From JALNZF01 sp964447405 (lineage in GTDB: Bacteria > Nitrospirota > UBA9217): a stretch of 64,000 bases of DNA. This document shows positions 19,833 to 29,322 of this stretch, piece by piece. Below the pieces are notes generated by a model. The model searched no databases. It was not told the DNA's origin and was given only the letters and a program-made list of their open reading frames with translations. The stretch covers positions 681,127 to 745,126 of the forward strand of contig CAYUSP010000004.1 of NCBI GenBank assembly GCA_964447405.1, read 5' to 3'. The stretch's first letter is position 1; each line of letters opens with the position of its first letter. The translations under genes and the position numbers were made by a program.

Positions 19833-19860
19833 GCGCGAACACTTGACTCAACAGCCCCAT

Positions 19861-21375
19861 TCACGGTTTCCCGAAAAGCGCGGCATGATTGGAAGTATAT
19901 ATCGGCGGATCGCGCTTGATGATCGCCGAGATCGCGGGATGCTTCTTGAATTCCCGTTCGAGAAACTGGCGAACCAGCTTCCGGTCCCAGCCGCGTGGAT
20001 GTTTGAACGAGGCATATAACGACAGGTCTCCATCATAAAAAGGTTCGTCGCCAAACAGTGCTGCCTCCTCTCCGTACAAGGGCATATTAAACACGGCAAG
20101 GTTCAGGAAGGTGATCGTGTCCTGGTGCGTAACAACATAGTCAAGCGTCTTGCGAGCATCCGTGGCTGTTTCAACAGGAGTGCCAAAAAGAAGATATACG
20201 TAGGTTGCGATGCCGGCGTTCTTCAGGTTCTTTAGCACCTGTGCCGCTTCATCCAGGTTGATCCCCTTTCGCATTTTGTCGAGTACGCCCTGGGCGCCGG
20301 ATTCAAGGCCCAGCTTGAGCATCACGCATCCCGACCGTTTGAGCGCGCGACAAAAATCCGGATCCACCAGTTCCTGTCCAAACCGCGCGAACCCGTACCA
20401 GGGTGCACCTGGAGGATAAGCAGCGATCATTCGCAAGAGCGCGGGACTGACGGCGTTATCAAGCAGATGTATCAAAACCGGACCGGTTGCTGCTGTAAGG
20501 CTGCGGAGATCAGCCACCACCTTTTCAGCAGGCACGGGAATGTAGGGATTGTCTTCAGCCAGTTCAGGGCAGAAGGAGCATTTATTCCAGTAGCATCCAA
20601 TCGATGCGCTGTAGGGAAGTATGAATCCCGGAGACAGATACTCACGGAGAGGAAGGGAACGATAATCTGGCATCACCGGGAGCAGCGCTGTTGGACCCTG
20701 ACCGTGCAATTCGAGCAGCGGCCCTTCGCCCGGGCCGGCGATGCAATGATCCACAAGACCGCCGAAGGGGTCCTTCCATCCCGGCCTTTTTATCCAGGAG
20801 GTCACCAATCCTCCGCCTATCACGATTTTCATTCCAGGATAGTTTTTCCTGACAAATCCGATCATGGCGAAGGTGCAGATCGCCTGGCTCAGATAGGTCA
20901 GAGAAAATCCGATCATGTTTGAGGAATCGGCCTCAAGAACCTCCGACAGACGTTTGCTGAAATAGGGATAAAAGGGATTTTGTTCAGGATGCCCTGCAGC
21001 TGTTACAAGGTCCGCGCTTCTGACCGGCGAAAGACCGTCTTGCTGGTAGTCCGACAGTCCTGCTCTCGCTCCGTACGGTTCCCCGGCAACTGCAAGAACT
21101 CGCTGCAAATCTCGTACAGCGCGGCTGTATCGACCAGTCGATTGATAGGTTTTCAGATCGCGGAGAGCAATGAGGTTGGCTTGGCAATTCTTACGCGCCC
21201 GGCGGGTCCAGGTATCCGTGTCGCCCATTGGCTCTGACAGAAGATGCAGCTGACCTTCAAGATTGGCATCAAGGAGCTGAACGGATATGCCATGCGAACG
21301 GAGCGCGCCGGACAACTTCGCGATGCCCGCAGGCGGTTCGCAGGATTTTGCAGCTGGGGGGTAGACAAGGATCAT
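19861..21375 (-). CDS. Radical SAM protein with B12-binding-like N-terminus
   Basis: This 504-aa protein starts with a B12-binding-like Rossmann region (MILVYPPAAKSCEPPAGIAK and ALRSHGISVQLLDAN), with a GFSLTYLSQ and IVIGGGLV pattern later. The radical SAM cluster motif is GCYWNKCSFC, i.e. C-x4-C-x2-C, one residue longer than the usual C-x3-C-x2-C. LKLGLESGAQGVLDKMRKG is a typical SAM-contact segment of the family, and YVYLLFGTPVET follows. It belongs to the B12-binding radical SAM group of unknown substrate. It is transcribed towards the outer-membrane gene and ends 28 bp from that gene's stop. Confidence 0.82.
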   Translation of the reverse strand: MILVYPPAAKSCEPPAGIAKLSGALRSHGISVQLLDANLEGQLHLLSEPMGDTDTWTRRARKNCQANLIALRDLKTYQSTGRYSRAVRDLQRVLAVAGEPYGARAGLSDYQQDGLSPVRSADLVTAAGHPEQNPFYPYFSKRLSEVLEADSSNMIGFSLTYLSQAICTFAMIGFVRKNYPGMKIVIGGGLVTSWIKRPGWKDPFGGLVDHCIAGPGEGPLLELHGQGPTALLPVMPDYRSLPLREYLSPGFILPYSASIGCYWNKCSFCPELAEDNPYIPVPAEKVVADLRSLTAATGPVLIHLLDNAVSPALLRMIAAYPPGAPWYGFARFGQELVDPDFCRALKRSGCVMLKLGLESGAQGVLDKMRKGINLDEAAQVLKNLKNAGIATYVYLLFGTPVETATDARKTLDYVVTHQDTITFLNLAVFNMPLYGEEAALFGDEPFYDGDLSLYASFKHPRGWDRKLVRQFLEREFKKHPAISAIIKRDPPIYTSNHAALFGKP

Positions 21376-21416
21376 GCGGCATTATGCCGTATGCGGGGCC
21401 TCATGGCAAGTTCTGT

Positions 21417-22556
21417 TCAAGGCATGTCGGCTGCTGGTTTTCCCCTTCGTGGCCCCATCCTTCGAACCGCATTCTTTCTTTGCTCCGGGCCCTTGAACGC
21501 CGGATCAATTGTTACCCGACGATCCTTAATTGTTCTGCGGTCCCTTCTGGCTCTGCGCTCCTTCTGCGCCAGGTCAAAAAGGTAATCGAACATCTTTTTT
21601 CTGATCTTGAGTATGATGAGCTCGTGCTTGGAAAGGTGGGATGCCTTCACTGGCACCGGTTCCTGGTTGAAGTCCATCAGAAGCGTTACAAGGACATTCC
21701 CTCCCCGTGCGTACAGTTCCCTGACCTCCTGAAGGCTCCCCTTTTTGCTGTTCTTGATCGCAGCAAGCAAGCCGTGCATCTTCTGCGCGGTCTTTTTTGT
21801 CCTGGCCTGAACTTCTTCATAGAGCCTTTCGGAAGTTTGGACATCCTCTCTGATTAGAATGGTCATCTCACGCGCAATCGCATCGAGCTGCTTCTTCGCG
21901 GCCTGCAGGTCCTGCTGGGTTACGAGGCGATGCTGGAGCGCGCTCCTAAGCTGGTTCTTGACATGCGCCTTGATGTCCTCGATCAGCTGTTTCTCTCTCC
22001 TCCCCCTGATCTCGATGTCCGAGAGGATGACAAGTGAGCTGTCGCAAAGCTTTTCTATCAGGAATAGATTGTCCCGAATATACGTCGCGATTGCCTGAAG
22101 CTCCGCGGTCAGGGCGGACCACTGTTTCATAAGCGGAGCAAGCAGTTTTCTCCGCCCCGCGATCATCTCCTGCAGCCGGCCCATTCTGATCACATCGTCG
22201 AGTTTTTTCACATTCAGACGGCCAATTTCCTTCTCGGAGGTCCGTATGAAGTCGGTCAGCTTTTCGAGCTCGAGCGACGAAAGCGAGCGCAGGTGATGGT
22301 GATACAGTTCCACCGCCGAAAGGAGGAAGGGATTAACGAATCGGGTATGACTGAGCATTCCATAGAACATCTGCTCCCTGATGTCCCGCTGTGCCGCGGC
22401 CTGTGGCGGTAGTCTGACAAAAGCGTCCAATTCGGCCAGAAGCGTGCGATACCCTTCCAGGCCCCCGAGATGCACTTCCAGGTCTTTCTTGGACGGCCGG
22501 AGCCTTTCGCTGGAATTGAACGGAATTCTGAATACCTTATTCACGGTTGATGTCAT
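21417..22556 (-). CDS. Hypothetical helical/coiled-coil protein
   Basis: This 379-aa protein has no recognised domain. It is rich in long amphipathic helices (for example LELEKLTDFIRTSEKEIGRL and LQAAKKQLDAIAREMTILI) and ends in a very basic tail (QKERRARRDRRTIKDRR). No signal peptide or membrane segment is seen. It is on the same strand as the PilZ/shikimate kinase pair upstream but separated from it by about 150 bp. A structural or signalling role is possible but unsupported. Confidence 0.6.
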   Translation of the reverse strand: MTSTVNKVFRIPFNSSERLRPSKKDLEVHLGGLEGYRTLLAELDAFVRLPPQAAAQRDIREQMFYGMLSHTRFVNPFLLSAVELYHHHLRSLSSLELEKLTDFIRTSEKEIGRLNVKKLDDVIRMGRLQEMIAGRRKLLAPLMKQWSALTAELQAIATYIRDNLFLIEKLCDSSLVILSDIEIRGRREKQLIEDIKAHVKNQLRSALQHRLVTQQDLQAAKKQLDAIAREMTILIREDVQTSERLYEEVQARTKKTAQKMHGLLAAIKNSKKGSLQEVRELYARGGNVLVTLLMDFNQEPVPVKASHLSKHELIILKIRKKMFDYLFDLAQKERRARRDRRTIKDRRVTIDPAFKGPEQRKNAVRRMGPRRGKPAADMP

Positions 22557-22710
22557 GATAACTCTGGATCATGGCACTGAATCCGGTGCAACGGGCAATT
22601 CACGGGATTCTCGCGCCAAGAGGGTAGGCAAGGATCATGCTGTATGCAGCTGTATGGCTGAGATAATGGCAATATCATTCGCGAATGGTCAAGGATCGCT
22701 TTTTTCCATC

Positions 22711-23403
22711 CTACTTTTCGAGTGTGGCAATATAGTCCACAAACGTCTTGATCGACGCCTGGTCCCGTTCGCCAAGACCGGTGAACTCGACGCCTATCTC
22801 AAACAGCGGCTGCTCGCCCTTCTCGATCTGCAGACAGGACGCGACCCGTCCGATGAATTTGACGGACTCCCCGGCTTGAAGCGCAAGTTCCATCGGAGCG
22901 CTGCTTCCCTTCTGCAGGAACTGCTCTGTTTCAATGAGCATACCACCAAGACTGACCTTTTTCACCGTGAAATGTGCGGGGAAACTGAGGACATTCTCCC
23001 TCGGTGCCGTGATGCAAAACCTGACATTGAGTCTTCGGTCCTCCTGGATACAGGTCTTCTGTTGTTGAGTCTGTTCGAGGGACTTCAGAAAGATCCTGAC
23101 GATGTCCGCCTGCCCTTCCTTGAAAATGACGCCCGCCGAGTAAATGGATGCGCTGACCCCGCCGGCACGTGGCTCGATGCCGCTCAATTCCGAGCGTACA
23201 ACAATGCATCGCACGTCGAGGGTTTTTCCGGCTTCCCCCAGTTTAATCGAATACTCCTTGCCGATATTCAGCCTTCGGTCCGCTTTCAGGGCCATGCCGC
23301 TGAGGCTGATATCCATGATCTCCACCTTGTCGGCAAGGCTCATGCTGCCGTGGGCCTGGACGAGATTCAGCTTGAAGCGTTTATGTTTTCTCTGCTCCTG
23401 CAT
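22711..23403 (-). CDS. Tandem PilZ-domain protein
   Basis: I take the ATG at 23403 because the protein then begins MQEQRKHKRF, with the RxxxR-type c-di-GMP-binding start at the very N-terminus; the open frame extends further but covers the shikimate kinase gene. The 230-aa protein has two PilZ-like domains: RKHKRFKLN with DISLSGMAL, and DRRLNVRF with KVSLGGMLIE. In the second the D/NxSxxG motif is VSLGG, a partial match. Likely a c-di-GMP receptor. It lies 10 bp after the shikimate kinase gene, so the two probably share an operon. Confidence 0.82.
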   Translation of the reverse strand: MQEQRKHKRFKLNLVQAHGSMSLADKVEIMDISLSGMALKADRRLNIGKEYSIKLGEAGKTLDVRCIVVRSELSGIEPRAGGVSASIYSAGVIFKEGQADIVRIFLKSLEQTQQQKTCIQEDRRLNVRFCITAPRENVLSFPAHFTVKKVSLGGMLIETEQFLQKGSSAPMELALQAGESVKFIGRVASCLQIEKGEQPLFEIGVEFTGLGERDQASIKTFVDYIATLEK

Positions 23404-23413
23404 GTTCAGCACC

Positions 23414-23950
23414 TCATTCGCCTGTCGTCTTATGTTTTCGCATGTGACTGACCGCCGCAACAACCCTCTCACATACCATTTCATGGGTGAGGCCGATGCA
23501 GTCGATCGTGATGTCAGCGTATCGCCGGTACAAGGCAAACCGCTCGGCGAAAAGATCATCCATGGTTTGCTCCGGACGCTTCGCGAGGCCCCGCGAGTCA
23601 AAGTCATGCACCCGCGTCTTCAGCAGGGGCAGATCCACATGCAGGAATACAACAATACCGGTTTCCTGCAGATGCTTCATGGCAGCGCTGCCGTACACCG
23701 CGCTGCCGCCCGTGGCAATCACGTAATCGCGATAGTCGAGGCCGAGTAGCACCTCCTCTTCGATCGCGCGCAGGACCTGGTATCCATCACGGTCAACGAT
23801 ATCCTGCAAGGTCCGTCCCCGCATGGTCTGGATGAGGAAGTCTGTGTCAACAAATCCGAGCGAGAGAAGCTTGGCCAGGAGAACACCGCAGGTGCTCTTG
23901 CCTGAACCCGGCATTCCGATCAGCACGATATTGGATCTGCGCTCTGTCAT
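23414..23950 (-). CDS. aroK: Shikimate kinase family protein
   Basis: This 178-aa P-loop kinase has Walker A GMPGSGKST (residues 12-20), FVDTDFLI with the substrate-binding Asp pair, an LRAIEEEVL segment in place of FRxxE, ATGGSAVY for the glycine loop, and an RGLAKRP lid. These fit shikimate kinase (shikimate plus ATP to shikimate 3-phosphate, chorismate pathway). Some of the substrate arginines are not where I expect them, so a related small-molecule kinase cannot be excluded. It is the first gene of a two-gene operon with the tandem PilZ protein. Confidence 0.8.
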   Translation of the reverse strand: MTERRSNIVLIGMPGSGKSTCGVLLAKLLSLGFVDTDFLIQTMRGRTLQDIVDRDGYQVLRAIEEEVLLGLDYRDYVIATGGSAVYGSAAMKHLQETGIVVFLHVDLPLLKTRVHDFDSRGLAKRPEQTMDDLFAERFALYRRYADITIDCIGLTHEMVCERVVAAVSHMRKHKTTGE

Positions 23951-24080
23951 GCTCCTTCCGGATCACGTGCAGACAGTATATGCCAATTGCAATTCGGGAT
24001 AAAGAAGAAAATGCGAAGCGCATTGCTTCGCCTCTCCGCAGGGAGATTCTCTGCACGGATCAGCCACCGCAACGCGATGC

Positions 24081-25385
24081 TCATGCTGCAGCGGTCTTCG
24101 CAGCCAGCTGCCGCATCTCCTTACGCATTTCCTCTTTCCGGTCGCGCATGAAAACGATGATGACGGTCCCGAGCATCAGCAGAACTCCCGCGCTTATAAA
24201 GGAAGCCGCGAACGAAGCGCTCTTCGCAAACAGCGACTCAGATACTCTGCCCATGACCAAACCGCCGAAGCCCCAGGCAGTGAACAGGACGCCGTAGTTC
24301 ACGCCGAAGTGCTTCATGCCCCAGAGGTCCTTGGTAAAAGAAGGGAACAGTGCCAGGTTGGCGCCATAGTTGAATCCTATTAACGTTGCCAGCAGGACCA
24401 GCACAACAGGGTTCGCCTGCAACGACCCGGTGATGGGAATCGCAGCAAACATGAGCAGAGCCTGAAGCGAGAAGATGGCCAGGAGCGTCAGCTTCCTGCC
24501 TATCTTGTCCGAAAGCATGCCCGCGGCGATCCGCCCGCCCGCATTGCCGATGGCCAGAATGGCCACGGCAAGAAATGCATTCTGACCCATGCTCGTCTTG
24601 GCCATGCCCGCCACGCTGCCGATTACCATAAGCCCTGCACCGGCACCGATGAAATAGAGTATCCAGAGCAGCCAGAAAAAAGGTTGTTTGACCAACTCCA
24701 TAGGATGGGCATTCTGGTCCTGGAACTTTTTTCTGGTATCCTCTTTCTCCGGAGCCCTCCTGCAGGCGAAATCTCCGGGCGCGCAATAGCCTTCCGGCGG
24801 GTTCTTCAGGAACAGCGACAACAGGCTCACGATCAGGAAGAAGGCTATCCCGAAGAACAACATCGAGCCCTGTATCCCGCGGGTAGCAAGCAGGTATTGA
24901 GCCAGCGGTGCGATGTACACGGACGCCAGGCCGAAGCCGGCAACCACAATGCCGCTGATCCTGCCTGTTTTGCTGGGATGGAACCATTTGAGCGCGGCAG
25001 GCGTGGCCGCGGAATAGCCGAACGCGATCCCCGTCCCGGCGAGAGCGCCGAATCCGAGGACCCAGCTCAGATAATCAGTGGTCTGCGATATCCACAAAAA
25101 GCCGGCACCGACCAGCACCCCGCCGATGAACGCGGTGATGCGCGGCCCGAACCGGTCCTGGATGCGCCCCGCAGCAATCATCATACACGCAAACACTATG
25201 CAGCAGATCGCGTAGGGATCGTTCAAGGACGACAGCTCCCACTGGAAAGCATTCGGGCCGCCCGACTGGATAGACTGTTTGATCGCGCTCTTGAACATGC
25301 TCCAGGTGTAGAGTACACCGAGTGCCAGATTGATCCCGGTTCCGGCCATGACGACCATGATTCCTTTATTGCTTCCCTGTTCCAT
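24081..25385 (-). CDS. OFA-type MFS transporter (oxalate/formate antiporter family)
   Basis: The ATG at 25385 sits 7 nt after a GGGGAGG; a GTG at 25388 would add one residue. The 434-aa protein has twelve predicted membrane helices and family features of the OFA group: GVLYTWSMFKSAI near the N-terminus, AAGRIQDRFGPR between helices 2 and 3, GFGALAGTGIAFGYSAATPA, and in the second half SDKIGRKLT and GFNYGANLALFPSFTKDLWG. Members carry oxalate, formate or other small carboxylates across the inner membrane. No catabolic neighbour identifies the substrate. Confidence 0.88.
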   Translation of the reverse strand: MEQGSNKGIMVVMAGTGINLALGVLYTWSMFKSAIKQSIQSGGPNAFQWELSSLNDPYAICCIVFACMMIAAGRIQDRFGPRITAFIGGVLVGAGFLWISQTTDYLSWVLGFGALAGTGIAFGYSAATPAALKWFHPSKTGRISGIVVAGFGLASVYIAPLAQYLLATRGIQGSMLFFGIAFFLIVSLLSLFLKNPPEGYCAPGDFACRRAPEKEDTRKKFQDQNAHPMELVKQPFFWLLWILYFIGAGAGLMVIGSVAGMAKTSMGQNAFLAVAILAIGNAGGRIAAGMLSDKIGRKLTLLAIFSLQALLMFAAIPITGSLQANPVVLVLLATLIGFNYGANLALFPSFTKDLWGMKHFGVNYGVLFTAWGFGGLVMGRVSESLFAKSASFAASFISAGVLLMLGTVIIVFMRDRKEEMRKEMRQLAAKTAAA

Positions 25386-25653
25386 CACAAAACCTCCCCG
25401 CTTACGCTCATATGATGCATCGATTTATTGTTACTTTCTGCAATACATTTCAACGTGGCCTTTATACTGTAACAAATTTTTTTCTACCCTGCAGCAGATT
25501 GGCACCTAATGCCTTTATCCGGGGGAAAATATTCACCATCAACAAAGAACTCGTCCCCTGTCACGAATATGATTCCGCCCTCGACAACCTGCTTAAAATG
25601 ACGTACTATAATGCCCTCAAAGTATTCTCGAGACAGGAGCGTGTTGCCGAAAT

Positions 25654-26685
25654 ATGAAACTGCACTTCACCAGGACCAACGGCGCCTTCGACGAGTCGAT
25701 CGACGCGCTGATCGAGCAAGCGGAGGGCATTCGGAGGCCGGAATATGTACGCGAAATGATACTCGCCGCGCTCAAGGCCGGCCAGGAGGCCGATGAAAGC
25801 GCAGACCTCAAGCTCATGAATACTACGCTCAAGGAGATGCGCTTCACCTCCAAGATTTTCGGCCCCTATCGCAATGTACGCAAAGTGACCGTATTCGGCT
25901 CGGCGCGGACAAAACCTGATGAACCGGTTTACGCGATGGCGCGCGAATTCGGAAAAAAGCTCGCTGCAGCGGGATACATGGTCATCACGGGCGGTGGCGG
26001 CGGCATCATGCAGGCTGTGAACGAAGGCGCCGGCCCAGAGCATTCCTTTGGAGTGAATATACGGCTCCCCTTCGAGCAGAGGGCTAATCCCGTGCTTGAG
26101 GGAAACCCGCGGCTCATCACGTATAAATATTTTTTCAACCGCAAGGTCGCATTCCTCAAGGAAGCAGATGCCGTGGCGCTCTTCCCCGGAGGATTCGGCA
26201 CGCTTGACGAGGCAATGGAAACGCTCACCCTGGTCCAGACCGGCAAGCGCAATCCCCTGCCGCTCGTGCTGGTGGATGATCCGGAGTGTTCCTATTGGTC
26301 CCGCTTGACGAGATTCCTCGAAGAGGAACTGCTGTCGCGAAACTATATCAGCCTGAGCGATTTTTCCATCTTCAAGCGGGTCTGCTCCGTGGATGCCGCA
26401 CTCTCGGAGATTACCCGCTTCTATCGCCGCTATCACAGCATGCGCTACGTAAACGGCAAGCTGGTGGTCAGATTGACCTCCGGCATCAATCCGGAGCAGG
26501 TCCAAGAACTGCGGGACCGGTTTCAGGATATACTTATGCCGGGTGGTACCATTGTTGCTTCGGAAGCACTGGCCGGAGAAAAGGACGACGCTGATGTCAT
26601 CAACCTTCCAAGGCTTGTCATGGATTTCAACCGGCAGGATTTCGGCAGTCTGAGACGCATGATTGATGCCCTCAATGATTTTTAA
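25654..26685 (+). CDS. LOG-family Rossmann protein (TIGR00730-like)
   Basis: This 343-aa protein has the LOG nucleotide-binding core: TVFGSARTKPDEPVYAMARE, then GYMVITGGGGGIMQAVNEGA, and the PGGFGTLDE motif in ALFPGGFGTLDEAMETLT. Characterised relatives cleave the phosphoribosyl group from cytokinin nucleotides or act as nucleotide 5'-monophosphate hydrolases; the physiological substrate here is unknown. The N-terminal 85 residues and C-terminal 80 residues are extensions beyond the minimal LOG domain, as seen in the longer bacterial subgroup. The 265-bp region upstream separates it from the divergent transporter. Confidence 0.85.
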   Translation: MKLHFTRTNGAFDESIDALIEQAEGIRRPEYVREMILAALKAGQEADESADLKLMNTTLKEMRFTSKIFGPYRNVRKVTVFGSARTKPDEPVYAMAREFGKKLAAAGYMVITGGGGGIMQAVNEGAGPEHSFGVNIRLPFEQRANPVLEGNPRLITYKYFFNRKVAFLKEADAVALFPGGFGTLDEAMETLTLVQTGKRNPLPLVLVDDPECSYWSRLTRFLEEELLSRNYISLSDFSIFKRVCSVDAALSEITRFYRRYHSMRYVNGKLVVRLTSGINPEQVQELRDRFQDILMPGGTIVASEALAGEKDDADVINLPRLVMDFNRQDFGSLRRMIDALNDF

Positions 26686-26788
26686 ACGAATGGCTTCTGA
26701 ATTGATGCCCGCCAGGCCAACAGTTTCGGAACCCTTTGACTTTCCGCAAGAAACCTGACGTTTTCGAATGCTTGTGCCGCAAAATATA

Positions 26789-26818
26789 TTGACAATAAAC
26801 AAGCTGCTGTGCTATATA
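26789..26818 (+). promoter_or_regulatory. Putative sigma-70-type promoter for the DUF1015 gene
   Basis: A perfect TTGACA at 26789-26794 is followed after 18 bp by TATATA at 26813-26818. Transcription would begin near 26825, giving a leader of roughly 50 nt before the ATG at 26875. This is the best -35/-10 pair I found in the window. Confidence 0.55.
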
Positions 26819-26874
26819 TTGAAGTCTTTTAAGATGGTTATACACTTGCTAACAGCGGTCCAAGGGCAGATTTC

Positions 26875-28200
26875 ATGGCAATTATTGCTCCCTTCCGGGG
26901 GTTCACCTACAATCAGGAGAAAGCGGGCAGGATCGAAAACCTCGTATGCCCTCCCTACGACATCATTTCTCCAGCTGAGCAGCAGGAACTGTACCGGAAA
27001 AATCCGAACAATATCATACGGCTTGAATTCGGCCTCGTAAGCCCGGCAGACAGCGATGAAGACAACCGGTATACCCGGGCTGCAGCTGTTCTGGAAGACT
27101 GGTCGAAATCTCGTGTCCTGACGCAGGGAACTGATCCCGCCTTCTATATATATGAAATGGAGTACGCTGTCCGCGGCGCAACCAACAGGCTGCGCGGCAT
27201 GATCTGCCTGGTCAGAATCGAGGATTATGAAACGGGGGTCATCAAGCCTCACGAGACTACCCTCTCCGGGCCTAAAACAGACCGGCTGAATCTGCTCCGC
27301 GCATGCAAAGCGGGTTTCAGCCAGATATTCTCCCTCTTTTCTGATCCTCATGGCACCATCGCGGACATCCTGGAGAAAACAACGGGGAAGCCGGAAATGG
27401 AAGTGAAGCACAGCGACGGAGTGATCCACCGGATCTGGACGCTGATCAACAAAAACGATATCGCGACGATCGTGCGCGAGATGGCGGACAAACCGGTGTT
27501 CATCGCCGACGGCCACCATCGTTATGATACGGCATTGAATTATCGGAACGAGCAGCGCAAGGCAGCGGGCTCGACCACGGGAGAGGAAGGACACAACTAC
27601 GTGGCCATGTTCCTGGCCAGGATGGAAGACCCCGGCCTCACCATACTCCCGGCGCACCGGACGCTTTTCAATCTTTCGAATTTCAATCCGCAGCAGTTCG
27701 AGGAAGACCTGAACCGCTTCTTCAACATTGAGCGTGTGGATTTCAGCGATGCTTCGGAGCCGAAGGACCGGAGGTCGATTCTTGACTCCATGGCTCTCCG
27801 CGCTGACCAGGCACATGTCTTCGGCATGCGGGTCAGGGGCGAGCACAGCTACTATCTGCTGACGCTCAGGAATGAAACGGATATGGATGCCTTGTTGCCG
27901 GCCAAGTCGCCGGCATACCGGAGGCTCGACGTTTCCATCCTGCACCACCTTATTATCGACAAGCTGCTCGGGATCAGGATGGATACCCACAAACTGGGTT
28001 TGAACATCGAATACATCAAAGACGCGGATGAGGCGGATAAAAGGGTCCATGACGGCGATGCTGAAGTTGTCTTTTTCATGAACCCGACAAAGGTCAGGGA
28101 AGTCAAGGACGTGGCGTCTGTTGGAGAGCGGATGCCGCAGAAAGCTACGTATTTCTATCCCAAGCTCCTGACAGGGCTGGTGATGCATAAATTAGAATAA
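26875..28200 (+). CDS. DUF1015 family protein
   Basis: This 441-aa protein fits the DUF1015 family in length and motifs: MAIIAPFRGFTYNQEKAG and VCPPYDIISPAEQ at the N-terminus, HETTLSGPKTDRLNLL in the middle, and the strongly conserved FIADGHHRYDTALNYRNE. Biochemical function is not firmly established; family members are often called SerC-like by neighbourhood. It lies directly upstream of gap, but a GC-rich hairpin occupies the 104-bp spacer, so read-through is uncertain. Confidence 0.87.
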   Translation: MAIIAPFRGFTYNQEKAGRIENLVCPPYDIISPAEQQELYRKNPNNIIRLEFGLVSPADSDEDNRYTRAAAVLEDWSKSRVLTQGTDPAFYIYEMEYAVRGATNRLRGMICLVRIEDYETGVIKPHETTLSGPKTDRLNLLRACKAGFSQIFSLFSDPHGTIADILEKTTGKPEMEVKHSDGVIHRIWTLINKNDIATIVREMADKPVFIADGHHRYDTALNYRNEQRKAAGSTTGEEGHNYVAMFLARMEDPGLTILPAHRTLFNLSNFNPQQFEEDLNRFFNIERVDFSDASEPKDRRSILDSMALRADQAHVFGMRVRGEHSYYLLTLRNETDMDALLPAKSPAYRRLDVSILHHLIIDKLLGIRMDTHKLGLNIEYIKDADEADKRVHDGDAEVVFFMNPTKVREVKDVASVGERMPQKATYFYPKLLTGLVMHKLE

Positions 28201-28203
28201 GGG

Positions 28204-28281
28204 TTCAGGGGCCAGGGGCCAGGGGCCAGGAAGAGCCGATCCATCGGTTTTCCCGAACCCCGGACCCCGGACCCTGGCCCC
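28204..28281. repeat. Imperfect inverted repeat of GGGGCCA/GGACCCC phrases
   Basis: Three GGGGCCA units on the left (28209-28229) face GAACCCC, GGACCCC, GGACCC and TGGCCCC on the right, around a short loop with GCCGATCCATCGG. The transcript could form a long GC-rich hairpin between DUF1015 and gap. There is no clean T-run, so it may stabilise mRNA or attenuate rather than terminate. Confidence 0.5.
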
Positions 28282-28304
28282 ATCTTTTTCTCAAGGAGGC
28301 TACC

Positions 28305-29312
28305 ATGGCGGTAAAAGTCGCAATCAACGGATTCGGACGCATCGGCAGGAACGTATTTCGTGCATCACAGGGTAACAAGGACATCGAAATAGTTGCCATC
28401 AACGATCTCACGGACACCAAAACGCTTGCCCATCTTTTGAAATGGGACTCGACCTTCGGCGAATTCAAGCACGACGTCAAGGCTGGCGACGGCAAGATTA
28501 TCGTTGACGGCAAAGAGATCGCGGTCTCTGCCAAGAGGGACCCCGCAGAGCTTCCCTGGAAGGACCTCAAGGTTGAGATCGTCCTGGAGTGCACCGGCCT
28601 GTTCCTTGACAAGGCGAATGCGGGCAAGCACATCACCGCGGGCGCCAAGAAGGTCCTGATCTCCGCTCCTGCCAAGGATCCGGATGCAACGTTCGTGATC
28701 GGCGTGAACGAGCAGACCTATGACCCGGCAAAACACCACATTATCTCGAATGCGTCCTGCACCACGAACTGCCTGGCACCTTTCACCAAGGTGATCAATG
28801 AGACCTTCGGCATTGTGCACGGCCTGATGAATACGATCCATTCCTACACGAACGACCAGCAGCTCCTCGACCTGCCGCACAAGGATTTGCGGCGCGCACG
28901 GGCAGCCTGCATGTCCATTATTCCGACCTCAACCGGCGCTGCCAAGGCTGTATCCCTTGTGCTTCCTGAACTGAAGGGCAAGCTCGACGGCATGTCGCTC
29001 CGCGTACCCACGCCGAATGTGTCGGTCGTTGATGTGGTGTTTGAGGTTTCGAAGAAGACCACCAAGGAAGAAGTGAATGCCGCGCTGAAAACCGCCGCCG
29101 AGGGCAAGCTCAAGGGCATCCTCCAGTTCGAGGAAGCGCCGCTTGTCTCCATCGATTTCAAAGGCAACCCGCACTCGTCCATCATAGACGCGGCGCTCAC
29201 CACCGTCATTGAAGGCACGATGGTGAAGGTGATCTCCTGGTACGACAACGAGTGGGGTTATTCCAACCGGCTCCGCGACCTGGCGATCCTGGTGGCAAAA
29301 AAAGGACTGTAA
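28305..29312 (+). CDS. gap: Glyceraldehyde-3-phosphate dehydrogenase
   Basis: This 335-aa enzyme converts glyceraldehyde 3-phosphate, NAD+ and phosphate to 1,3-bisphosphoglycerate in glycolysis and gluconeogenesis. It shows the Rossmann start INGFGRIGRNVFR, the catalytic Cys in SNASCTTNCLAP, and IPTSTGAAKAV and WYDNEWGYSNR. The sequence AINDLTDTKTLAH gives the usual acidic residue for NAD preference. An AAGGAGG lies 8 nt before the ATG. First of four ordered genes gap-pgk-tpiA-secG. Confidence 0.97.
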   Translation: MAVKVAINGFGRIGRNVFRASQGNKDIEIVAINDLTDTKTLAHLLKWDSTFGEFKHDVKAGDGKIIVDGKEIAVSAKRDPAELPWKDLKVEIVLECTGLFLDKANAGKHITAGAKKVLISAPAKDPDATFVIGVNEQTYDPAKHHIISNASCTTNCLAPFTKVINETFGIVHGLMNTIHSYTNDQQLLDLPHKDLRRARAACMSIIPTSTGAAKAVSLVLPELKGKLDGMSLRVPTPNVSVVDVVFEVSKKTTKEEVNAALKTAAEGKLKGILQFEEAPLVSIDFKGNPHSSIIDAALTTVIEGTMVKVISWYDNEWGYSNRLRDLAILVAKKGL

Positions 29313-29322
29313 GCAACCATGG

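Noticed and set aside
25412..25657. Plus-strand 81-codon frame before the LOG gene
   Set aside because: No ribosome binding site, no domain, and it runs through the promoter region of the LOG gene.
26812..28188. Minus-strand 458-codon frame opposite the DUF1015 gene
   Set aside because: Shadow of a well-recognised DUF1015 gene; His/Arg/Val-rich composition typical of antisense frames.
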